DNA from: Neelides folsomi
Lineage: Eukaryota; Arthropoda; Collembola; Neelipleona; Neelidae
NCBI GenBank assembly: GCA_034687125.1
Contig: JAQGBZ010000266.1
Location: forward strand, 23,550 to 87,549
DNA: 64,000 bases
Direction: 5' to 3'
Both the position numbers and the translations under genes were made by a program. Positions within the stretch are counted from its first letter, which is position 1. Each line of letters opens with the position of its first letter. A model generated the notes under the pieces. It made no database searches. It was not told where the DNA came from and was given only the letters and a program-made list of their open reading frames with translations. Positions 26,601 through 36,037 of this stretch are shown here, in pieces.

Positions 26601-28850
26601 TAAAAGCTATTTTAAGATTATGATTAGTTTTAATTGATTACCAATAAATCTACTATTAGCTAAATACTTATATCTAAATAACGTATTCACCATTCGCTAG
26701 ACTAACTGTAGTGAATAAATAATAGTTTTTTATATTGTAAATAAATAATTACAGTTTACAGTCTATAAGTCTGTATTATATCAAAATTATTGTAGATTTT
26801 ATTGTTAGAAAGATACAGATCAATTATTTGTGGAAAAATCAATGTTTGGGAAAGGAACTGATTGTTTCTTTTCTTTCAATGAATTGTGTATTAGGAGGAT
26901 GACAAGTTGACATTCCATCGGCACCCAGTTGCGCAGAGCACTGACTGCATCCGAGGAAAGACTGGCTTTTCTAGAGGTCTTCATGTATGGGAAATACAAT
27001 GGTCGACCAGACAGAGAGGCACCCATGCTGTCGTTGGAGTTGCTACAGCCGACGCCCCACTCAACTGTGTTGGCTATCAGGTAAAGAAAAATATATAATG
27101 CCGATGACGGGTTTTTTGGCAATTTCAGTAGAAAGAAAAATGATGATAGGGTCGTGATGAGAGTTTGTAATCATTTAACCCATTTTCTTCAATTTCTTTC
27201 TTTACAGAGTTTAGTTGGAAGCAATGACCAGTCTTGGGGCTGGGATTTAGGACGAAATAAGTTGTTCCATGATAGTAAAAACGTTACCTCCGGAACCACA
27301 TACCCAGCTTTACTGAAACCCGATGAAAACTTTGTCGTACCAGATACCTTCTTAGGTGAGTATTAAAATAAAAATAATTTTTTTCCCTCATTTTTGCCCT
27401 TCTCTCCCCTTCTTCATTCTCTTTATCCAGATTAGATGAGCTTTAAGAAGATCAAGAAAAAGAGTTCATATTAGTTTCCTTTCCCATCTCCCATATAGCC
27501 CTTTTGATAATAAAAGAAAAGGAAAATTTTTCCTTCCTATTTCTTTTATCTCCCATTGGATCTCTTTTGATCCTCTTATTATTTCTATTCCTCACGTAGG
27601 ATAGAAGGTATTACCTTTATTTCAACCCTCGTTTTATCACATTTTCTTCAAATGGATTTATATCCGTTTTAATATAAAATAACGTGATGAAAATCAATAA
27701 TTCACAATCTTTTATCTAATGTGATTTTTAATGCAATTTTAATCAATATTATGTAGCCAGCTAATGTATTTAAGTATAAATCTAATGATTTTCTTTCTTT
27801 TATTAATACAGTGGTCTTAGACATGGACGAGGGGACACTCGCATTTGTCGTTGATGGTCAATATCTAGGAATAGCTTTTCGCGGCCTAAAAGGGAAAAAG
27901 CTCCACCCTATTGTATCTGCTGTATGGGGTCACTGTGAAATAACGATGAAATACATCGGCGGCCTCGACCGTAAGAACCTTCTCTTTTTCTACTTCAATT
28001 TATTATTTTGGCATATACCTATTATACATTTATACCCTTCCATTTATACATACTTTGCAATATGGGAATACATATTATATTGTATATTAAATATTATGGT
28101 ACATGAGGTTGTGTGCATGAGGTTTGCACATGAGGAAAAGTTTTTTGAGAATTTTCTCAAGGAAATGCCTCAAGTTTTAAATCTACTCGAGTAGGACCAT
28201 AATTTATGCGGCGTTGCGCCTCTCCCATTGAATTCAAAATTCAAAAAGGGAGACCCTCTCTCTCTCTCTCTCCATTGGTGCGCTATCTTAAAACCCTCAA
28301 GAGAATTTTCATATTAGCTTCATATCTCATAAGATAGAACTACGAGAGATGCAGATTCCATTATTAGGTATATAATATATATATTTATATGTATAGTAAA
28401 TGGAGAATTTGAAAATGAAGAAGTAAAGGGCTGAGACTGAGAGTTCTTGAGATTTCTTCAATATTGAGAGTTTTTGAAAAGCCAAAGAGCGAGAGTTCCA
28501 TTTAAAGTGAAAATCTTGACAATTCTAGAGTCTAGAAAGAGAGAGAGGAATAGAAAAAAGGAAGGGAATTTAATTAGTAAATAATTTTGTTTTTTTTTCA
28601 CACAGCTGAACCGCTGCCTCTGATGTTTCTCTGTCGTCGAGTGATTAGACAGAGCGTTGCAAGAGAGAGGCTTCACCGTGTGCCAGAGCTGAACCTTCCT
28701 CCTGCTATTAGAGATTACCTCTTGTACAAGTGAGTAGTTTCATTTCCGTTTTCTTTCCCTTCTTCTTCTTCCTTTTCCCCAAAATGTGTGTACCTTGTTA
28801 ATGGATTTTTATTATTTTTTTTCTTACTTTTTAGGGGATCGACAACGTGA
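11687..28850 (+). CDS. Gustavus/SPSB long form with N-terminal extension
   Basis: The long form starts at ATG 11687 (123 complete codons, exon 11687-12057). It joins through CAG|GTTGAT across a 13.6-kb intron to an exon at 25667-26094 that is open throughout and runs in frame into the canonical MGQKVS start. The junction phase fits exactly (two bases plus one). The result is about 534-538 aa against 270-280 aa for the family. The extension is Gly/Ser/Pro-rich and contains two CxxC motifs (CFVC, CMPC). Exons after 26215 are shared with the short form. What the extra 258 residues do is unknown. Support is an open frame plus phase only, so a non-coding leader with internal initiation remains possible. 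Confidence 0.55.
12058..25666 (+). other. 13.6-kb intron of gus
   Basis: No independent gene is supported. Most of it is AT-rich. Several islands are less AT-rich and strongly purine-biased on one strand, notably about 17,000-18,060, 19,400-19,920, 22,020-22,660 and 23,560-24,060. Many short open frames in these islands overlap on both strands and are probably chance. One phase-compatible leader exon at 18660-18709 is annotated separately. The islands could be enhancers, alternative promoters or non-coding transcripts; nothing here decides between them. Confidence 0.6.
18660..18709 (+). other. Candidate alternative leader exon of gus
   Basis: An acceptor-like tract (TTTTCTCTCAG) precedes an ATG at 18666, which opens a 14-codon frame plus two bases ending in the donor TACTGG|GTAAGA. 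The phase (two bases left over) matches the exon starting at 25667, so the frame continues into the gus extension. Inserted after the 11687 exon instead, its 50 nt would break the frame. It therefore only works as a separate coding leader downstream of a non-coding exon or its own promoter. No transcript evidence is available. Confidence 0.4.
26076..28850 (+). CDS. SPRY domain-containing SOCS box protein, gustavus orthologue
   Basis: Exons 26076-26094, 26215-26399, 26895-27080, 27208-27355, 27812-27970, 28606-28729 and 28835-28850 give 278 aa, the usual family length. The start is the ATG of MGQKVS, conserved in SPSB1/SPSB4 and fly gus. The SPRY (B30.2) domain occupies most of the protein, with [52 protein letters not shown] and [20 protein letters not shown]. 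The C-terminal SOCS box begins near [15 protein letters not shown] and ends ...RDYLLYKGSTT. Known role: substrate receptor of a Cullin-5/Elongin E3 ligase; in Drosophila it binds Vasa in the germline. If the last intron is retained, the stop at 28731-28733 ends the protein at LLYK (274 aa). Confidence 0.95.
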
Positions 28851-29318
28851 GGCAATGTGACATCGTTTAACGACTTCTTCTCATTTTTACTCTTATAATT
28901 CTTATTCTTACTTATATATAACTATATTATTATTATTATATTAACTATTTCCTTTTTTGAGGAGAATTTTTGCTCATAGTGACGTTATCTTATAATTAAG
29001 AGTTTAATCTTAATGTATTCTTACCTTTTTTGTTTTACTACACAACAGTCGTTTTTTTAAACTTATTTCGTCTTACGAATTTCATGATTTTGTTTTATAC
29101 CCCCTTAAAAGCGAATTTCTAAATAATAGAAAAAGGTATGAATTGAATTTTATATTTGAGTGTGTGTATAATATAAATAATATGCGATTATTATGTTTTT
29201 TGTAAAAAAAAGTCTACCATTATCATTACAATGGTAGCTTTTCCCTTCTGTTCCAATGTGAGAACCTCTATCTGAATATCTTGTATTTTAATGTATATTT
29301 AAGTTTAATGTAAGATTT

Positions 29319-29324
29319 AATAAA
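29319..29324 (+). terminator. Polyadenylation signal of gus
   Basis: A canonical AATAAA lies about 470 nt past the gus stop at 28850 and about 280 nt before the hAT-like element. It is the first good plus-strand signal in the presumed 3' UTR, which is AT-rich without other open frames. Confidence 0.5.
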
Positions 29325-29625
29325 CTATGTATTTACGATATGACTCTCGGTATCTCCAAGATGAGTAAAAAAAGCATTTTAGCTCATTCAGTCAGCTTCA
29401 ACTTGTAGAGCTATATTATATTATGTAAGTTTTGTAACACTTACTATACAATATAGCGAAAAACAGAGTTGAATACATTTTTTGCTTTATAGACTTATAA
29501 TGATAACTTTTTTGTTGACTGTCGATAAACATTAATTAAAAATATTTGATAAGAATTGAATCATATTAGACATATTATTATTACACTAGGATGAACACTA
29601 CAATTCAATGGTGGGCAAAGGTCTG

Positions 29626-29815
29626 ACCGTCGGGTATCGGACTCGGTAAAATTTAAATCAAAATGGTACGGACCCGGGCGAACTCGGTAAAATTAAAATC
29701 TAAATCGTACGGACCCGGACGGACTCGGTAAAATAAAAATTAAAATCGGTCGGACTCGGGCGGACTGGGTAAAAAACTTCGATCGGGTAATGTCGGGTAA
29801 TGTCGGGTAAAGTAA
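29626..29815. repeat. Left subterminal GGACCCGG/GGACTCGG repeat block
   Basis: Three degenerate copies of the roughly 41-bp unit (ACGGACTCGGTAAAATTAAA followed by about 20 bp ending in CGGACCCGG), then three short ATCGGGTAATGTCGGGTAA-type copies. The block is far more GC-rich than its AT-rich surroundings. It matches the block at the other end of the element in direct orientation. Confidence 0.8.
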
Positions 29816-30246
29816 AAAATAAAATGAGATTTACCATATTCACTATACATTTATCCATGCATGTTTAAATAATTATGAAAAATTGTTATAGGGCGAAATT
29901 GTTTAATTAATAATTTTTTGTAAAACAGACAAAAATGTTTGTAATAAGCCCCATTATTAAATTAGATCGAAATATTGACATTAAATAGAAAAACAAACAG
30001 TTTGTTAACTTATTAAATGATTTACATGCTGATTAAAATCATCTTCTCTTTATTGCTTCTAGAATAAAAGACGTCAGTTTGAGAATTCCAATCATTTCGA
30101 ATCAATTTGATTGGGCCTATTAGACAATAATAAATTAATTGTTAGTTTTCAACAATATTGACTAGGTAAATGCATCTTCCAAAAATATTATTAAATTAAA
30201 GTAACTATCTTTTCTTTGGTGCATTGAATTAAATCTCTTCAGATAC

Positions 30247-30462
30247 TTAATCAGGTAGGGGACTGTAATGATCAGCACAATCAACGATAAAAATGCCATG
30301 ATAAAATGACTTTTCCATGATCTTGTCAAATAATTCTGATTTGCCATTTTCTTTTGCAACCGATTGAAGTTTATCCAATACCATTTTTTGCACTGTTGTC
30401 TTCGCTTGTTCATAAATCTCGACATTCTTCTCAAGCTCAGCTTTTGTTTGTGCTCCTCCCAT
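30247..30462 (-). other. Open frame inside the hAT-like element
   Basis: A 71-codon frame starts MGGAQTKAELEKN and follows directly after TTATTTTAG, a good splice acceptor. The first 50 residues read like a charged helix (YEQAKTTVQKMVLDKLQSVA). A different frame downstream encodes a hydrophobic stretch (MAFLSLIVLIITVPYLIKYL) followed by basic residues, as if a frameshift separated a helix from a membrane segment. It could be a captured or decayed host exon. No family is recognised and it may be chance. Confidence 0.25.
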
Positions 30463-30796
30463 CTAAAATAACAACATAAAGAATTAGAATGTGAAACATT
30501 ATAAATGTTATTTAAATACAATTAATAATATTTTAAATCTTATTTTGTTAGATTTGTGATGCGATTTATTTTGTGTCCGTCAATCCCCAGCGATGTAATG
30601 CTAACCCTTATATTTCTGAGTCACAGTTTTCTGAGTTTTCTTATATAAAATATTTTTAAAAAAGGGTTAAAAATATCTTGTGATAAGGAAAACTTTATAT
30701 AAACATTCTAAAATGTTAATTTATAATAAAATATATTTATGTATTTAAATATATTTTTATATAAATTATTACAAACATACTTCTATGTTATTGATG

Positions 30797-31150
30797 ATAA
30801 CGAACCAGATTTTGCACCTTCAAACATTTCCTCAAAATTTATGGAGAAACTATTGCAAAAATTGCACATTTTTAACTCTTTCAGTTTTTCATTTAAACTT
30901 ATTTAATGGTAAAATAATAATTTCATTTAATACTTAAAGAATCACATATAGTACCTATATAATATAGATATGATGCAGAAATTGAAGATATTAAAAAACA
31001 TTGATAAAGCACAAGATAACTCAATGTTGTTAAATTATTTTTAACTATTAAAATACTTTGAAAGAGTTAAAAAAGTTCAATTTTCTCCATAGTTTTTCTA
31101 TAAAATTTGAAGAAATGTTTGAACGTGCAAAATCTGGTTTATCAGCCCTA
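30797..31150. repeat. Long imperfect inverted repeat nested in the hAT-like element
   Basis: The left arm near 30800-30895 (AACCAGATTTTGCACCTTCA, AAACATTTCCTC, TTTTTAACTCTTTCA) is found inverted near 31060-31150 (reverse complement AACCAGATTTTGCACGTTCA, AAACATTTCTTC, TTTTTTAACTCTTTCA). The arms are about 90-100 bp, separated by about 170 bp of AT-rich DNA. This could be a nested MITE or a foldback part of the transposon. Confidence 0.7.
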
Positions 31151-31249
31151 ATATATCACGTACAAAATAAATTTCTATAGTATTATATTTAATATTATAA
31201 TTTATGAAACCAAAAAGCTCAGTATAGTCACTTTACCAAATTACCCGAT

Positions 31250-31530
31250 ATTTACCTGGTACGGTAATGTTCGGACACTGGAAAATGTTCGGACGCGGAC
31301 GGACTCGGTAAAATTAAAATCTAAATGGTACGGACCCGGACGGACTCGGTAAAATTAAAATCTAAATCGTACGGACCCGGACGGACTCGGTAAAATAAAA
31401 ATTAAATTGGTCGGACCCGGACGGACTCGGGTAAGGAAAAAATTAAATTGGTCGGACTCGGGTAAAGAAAAAATAAAATCGTACGGACCCGAGTCCGTCC
31501 GGCGTCTGAGTCTGGTTTTTACCCGATCGG
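31250..31530. repeat. Right subterminal GGACCCGG/GGACTCGG repeat block
   Basis: About five copies of the same unit as at the left end, progressively shortened (the TAAAATTAAAATCTAAAT spacer becomes AAAAATTAAATTGG). It ends in an inverted copy, GGACCCGAGTCCGTCC, just before the terminal inverted repeat. Confidence 0.8.
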
Positions 31531-31838
31531 GACTAATTGCCCACCTTTGATACAATTTAAGTAATTATTATATTAAAAACAGATCTATTTACCTTTTATG
31601 TACTTCCGTTACGGAATAAAAAAAATTTTCGATGCTGACAAAAAAGGTTAAAACACTTGATATCAATTGATCAAAGAAGCGTTTTTATTTAAATAATATA
31701 AATAATAATTATCCGTATACAACTTAATTTGTAGTGGATCATTTTTTTGTAAATAAATACCTAAATGGATTTTTAATCTTTAAAATGCACAATAATAATA
31801 ACAATACTCATTTTGAAAATTGATTTTCATTGACCATC

Positions 31839-34359
31839 TCATGCATTTTTCATTTTCCTATTCATTTCTGGAGGAGAAGGTTTGAGAGGAGAATGGGCAA
31901 TAAAAGGTCGAGGTAATGGAACTTGGAAATTTATAGATTTCCCTAGTGAGTTCCCCTTAGGTGGATTGTATAGTTGGGGAAGCCCGAGGGATCCCTTAAC
32001 TCCCAACGCTTTACAAACTGGATAAGCTTTACTGCAACTCTCAGCTTCATTCCGACCCGTTTGACCCGCCTTGGCCAAATGTTGAGAGAGGGACGAATTG
32101 GTTCCTTCTGTTTTGAGAAGAAGCTTGCTGATCGCCGAGCTGCAAATGTCAATACATTGTATTCATTCAATTGGCCACAAGGTGTTTTATTCTTTGGATG
32201 TCTTTGGAAGTCTTTTGGAGGGAAAAAGTTCCGAGAAACTTGACATGGGAAAAATAGGGTGAAAAACAGTGGGGAATACTTTTCTAGGGAAAAATAAATT
32301 GCCTTGGATGAAACAAGAACGAGAAAAGCGAAGGAATAAGATTGGTTAATGGGCGAGTTCGGGGTTTTTACCTCAACATTGACCCAACTGGTCTTCCCTT
32401 TGGTCCAAGCTCTTCGACAAGAATTTGATTAGCAACACAAACTTCTCGGTGTGTGCATTCTAAAGGTATTTTCCCATCCCGGGCGTGTGCCACGACATTC
32501 TGTACAAAAAATTGTAGTAAAATAAAATATTTGTATTTATTTAAAATTCATGTCATTCGCTCCTACCTGTACTTCATTATTATCATTATACTTACTTATT
32601 ATACTTATTGTTAGCTTAATTTGGAATTTAAACATGCGAAAAGTTGGAAAAAAGCAAAGAAATAAAAAAGTTAACAATGAGGAATCGCATGGTGCATATG
32701 GTAAACTCCTTGTGATAAAAATTCTATTCGTATGCAAAAATGAGAGAAAATTGTCTGCATTATTCAAAACGGCATTGAGGGATTTTCCTTATAAATATTG
32801 ATTTTCGATTTTGAGAAGTTTCCTTCCTCTACAATACACTTTGGTTCCTTTACCCGAGAGAGGAAAAACATTAAAGGGAGAGATTTTCATATTTACCAAG
32901 GAAGGAAGGACAAGTCGACAGATTCTATCAACTTGATTCTCCCCAGATCTTTCGTCAGAACCTTCCTCAGTCAAATCTTCATTATCCTCTGCGCCTCGCT
33001 TCTTCCTGCCTGATGTTGTCGTGGTGGTTGTTGTAGTGAGAGCCAAGAGAACATTCTAATACAAATATAATACATAATACAATACAATTACAATTATATT
33101 ACCTAATATACAAATATATTAGATATGTAAATAGTATGTATATTAGATATACAAATAGTATCTTGGATAAGCATCATAAATGGTGTATCAGTATGATAAT
33201 ACAACTCAAATGTCAGCAATGATTTGTTTGTGATAATAGCTCGGGGTGAACTTTACCGTTATTTGAACTTACCTGGAGAAGGGAAAGAAGTCCCAAAAGG
33301 CCAAGGAGACCAATGGCGCTTGTGTTCACATGGCTCTCCTTCGTCTGATACCTGACATTCAATAATCAACCTTTTAGACCAACTTTTGTTTACCCGTGGA
33401 CAGAGCTTTTGTACAAATAGATTAAAGGTGAGAGAAGGGTTGTAAACAAAATGTTTATAAGTAACTTATTTATCTGTCTATGTAACCCTAACGTATTATG
33501 TATTACTCTATTACTTTAGGTTAGTTTTATAGAGTATAGAGTATACAAGTAGAGTATAAATAAGTAAAGTACACTACATAGTATTTGTAAAAATAGTTTT
33601 ACCCATAACCGTGACCATGACTTGACCCAGACGCATATCCTCCAAACTCAGGTTCAGCTAAAGTTCATTCATAATAAATACAAGTTGAAGGAAATAAAAA
33701 TATAATGAGAATTTTCTTAAGGTTGGGCTTAAGGTCTTTAAGGTAGAACATTGGGACATTGAAAGAATTAGAACATTGAACATTACCAAGATAGGCGTAA
33801 TCGTTAACGCTTGCGGCTGCTACTTGATTACTCGGCGAAGCTCCGACGTCATTGAAGTAAGAGGCTCTTCCGGGTCTTTGGTAATAATACCCGGCGTCCA
33901 AATCTACCAATATTATGAGTTTATGAGATTAAAGGTTATAAGTTATAAGAACACTGTGAGAGTTTAATTTTTACCTGTGGCATATGAACCCGGGTAGTAT
34001 CGGTTATTGTTTGAATAGGTCGGATTCCCATAGTAGGGCTGTTGGACTTGGATTGGACTTGGTTGGGAATGATATCCGTAATATCCGGAATAGTAATTCT
34101 CGGTCGTTTGCTGTTGTTGGTACTTTAAGTGTTTCTTCTCTATCACACTAATCGCTTCGGCATCTTCCTCCGACTGAGTCGACCGAAGCCCCATGTTCGA
34201 ATGCATATTGGTCGAATGGGAATTCTGGGTTGGTTTTGTAGGCAGCTTTGCACCCGCAGCTCCCGGGAATTCCGATTTAATGGTCAAAAATGCGGCAAGA
34301 ATAAGAAGAATTCCCGAGGAAGTTGTGAATCTCACATTTTCGTATTTACTCATCTTCAT
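31839..34359 (-). CDS. Secreted furin-site protein, paralogue 1 of 3
   Basis: Seven exons (34359-33975, 33903-33787, 33657-33603, 33351-33273, 33055-32897, 32499-32372, 32139-31839) give 407 aa in phase. The start is MKMSKYENV; the further upstream frame lacks an ATG. A signal peptide follows (GILLILAAFLTI, cleavage near AGA). Next come a Tyr/Gln-rich stretch (YYSGYYGYHSQ), a motif EFGGYASGSSHGHGYG, and a hydrophobic exon (NTSAIGLLGLLGLLSLLQ). A Thr-run leads to the furin-type site GRKKRGAE, then an acidic linker and NVVAHARDGK. The C-terminal domain has two cysteine pairs: LECTHREVC and SCSKAYPVC. The tail is longer and more Pro-rich than in its paralogues. Only one version of the hydrophobic exon is found here. 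The protein is inferred to be secreted and proteolytically cut; the family is not recognised. Confidence 0.85.
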
Positions 34360-36037
34360 GATCTGAGGAGTTATTGGGATATGGATGGGGATTTTGGGAG
34401 TAGTGTGAAACAAGGAGGTTTCTTGCTGATCGATCCAACACGACTGATTTACCCAGGGAATAAAAGACCCAGGACGTGAATTGACTAAGATGATTTCAAT
34501 TGGAATGCATTCATTCGCTGATCACATTTGGGTGAAAAAGCGTGAAGTTGAACAGCCCAAATAAGTGTCTCTTAAAAGTAGGAAAATTAGTGGTGGGAAT
34601 CATTGAGTCGTAATGAAGAATGAGTAAAATTGGACCTGTTCGATCGGAACTCCCATAAAACACGAGAGTTCAAATAACATTCCCGTACATTCCCCAATAT
34701 CGTAAATCTTTTTTCCAATGTGCATTGCGGCTTCGAGAGGATCCCATTCATGACATTCATTTGAAATGAAACGAGGAGAATTCAATGTCTTGTACATTGA
34801 TTATAATATATGAAATTGAATGAAAGACAAGGAGTTCAAATGTATGTAAACACACTTCACGTGAGAATCGTCACATTCAACAAATGTTCATGCTAATACA
34901 ATAAATAATACAATACTTGTATAGTTAAATATTGAACTATTTACATGTGTATAAACTTACATATATAAATGAATATAGGGGAAATCTATGAAAATCTTTC
35001 CATTGTATTAAAAACACAAATGGGTTTATTACATGAGAATAAGAATAGACATTCAATTCATATACTTATTGGATTAAGTGGTATATGTCTGAATGTATTG
35101 AAGATGTACCATATGTATGTATTTGTATGTAGAGTATGTAAATTCAATGTAGGCTAAAGCTCATCCCTTGGAATTTAGACACGCTCCATTAGTCCTATGG
35201 GTTGATCTATAAACATTAAAGCCCCAATTCCCAGCGACATGCTTTGCAGCACTTTGAGCCAATACTAAATTGGTAATGTGTAAGCGTGTGAGTTGATTGT
35301 CGATTGCTTAAAAAACCGACTATATCAATAAATCGAATTAAATGATGAATTTTGTATTGCGGGTTATACAGGCTTATACTTTTGTAAGCTGAATATGAAG
35401 AGTATCTGCCTTACATGCCTCTACCATACCTATAAGTATAAATGCATTTAGTTAGGTATTATATGCTTACTTAAAGTTAGTATTAGCTAATTGCCACTAT
35501 CTGTATTCTTTAATAAATAACATCTAACAACATCTTATACAATGTATACCTCATATAACTTACAATATTTATAGTAGTATGAGATATTTACGATTAGGTT
35601 CATCAAAATGAACATGCGATAAATCTGCATTATGCATAAAATAATTTACTTTTTGATTTTCATTATTTATTAAAATAAAATCGGTTATACACGTATAAGC
35701 CGTATAACTATCAAAAGTAAGTCAATTTAATTAGTACAATAGTATTCATGATATAAAATACCCATATTAATATCCATTAATACGCTTAAAGTTAGGCGAA
35801 TTTATAAATTCAACACTAATTAGAAATTAGATATAAAATGTTCTATAATTAAAATAAATTATGATGCATAAACTTAATAGGTAAACTACTGTAGATAATT
35901 TTTAAGATAATTTACATTTGATATTGGAATTTTAATGATAGTGGAATACACAACGATAATAATAAATATAAAAAAATATGAACATGGATATTGGATATAC
36001 TTTTAGTATTGGTAGTAACAATTAAATGATCTTTTTC
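34360..36037. other. Spacer between paralogues 1 and 2, with two exon-like fragments
   Basis: Minus-strand 34797-34600 encodes 65 codons starting MYKTLNSPRF and including IGKKIYDIGECTGMLFELSC, with a weak donor (CAG|GTCCAA). Minus-strand 35266-35159 has an acceptor (CAATTTAG) followed by an open frame reading LAQSAAKHVAGNW. Neither joins convincingly to a neighbour. They may be remnants of a further paralogue or parts of an unrelated small gene. The remainder (about 35,270-36,030) is AT-rich with no gene seen. Confidence 0.3.

Larger units (their letters stand above)
29606..31549. mobile_element. Non-autonomous hAT-like DNA transposon, 1,944 bp
   Basis: The ends are imperfect 14-bp terminal inverted repeats: CAATGGTGGGCAAA on the left, and CAAAGGTGGGCAAT as the reverse complement of the right end (12 of 14 match). 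The GGTGGGCAA core is typical of hAT superfamily ends. It is flanked by 8-bp direct repeats, CTACAATT (29598-29605) and ATACAATT (31550-31557), matching at 7 of 8 positions, the target-site length expected of hAT. Both subterminal regions carry tandem copies of a unit of about 41 bp (CGGACTCGGTAAAATTAAAA...GTACGGACCCGG) in the same orientation. No transposase frame is seen, so it would need a partner in trans. It sits between gus and the secreted-protein cluster. Confidence 0.85.
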
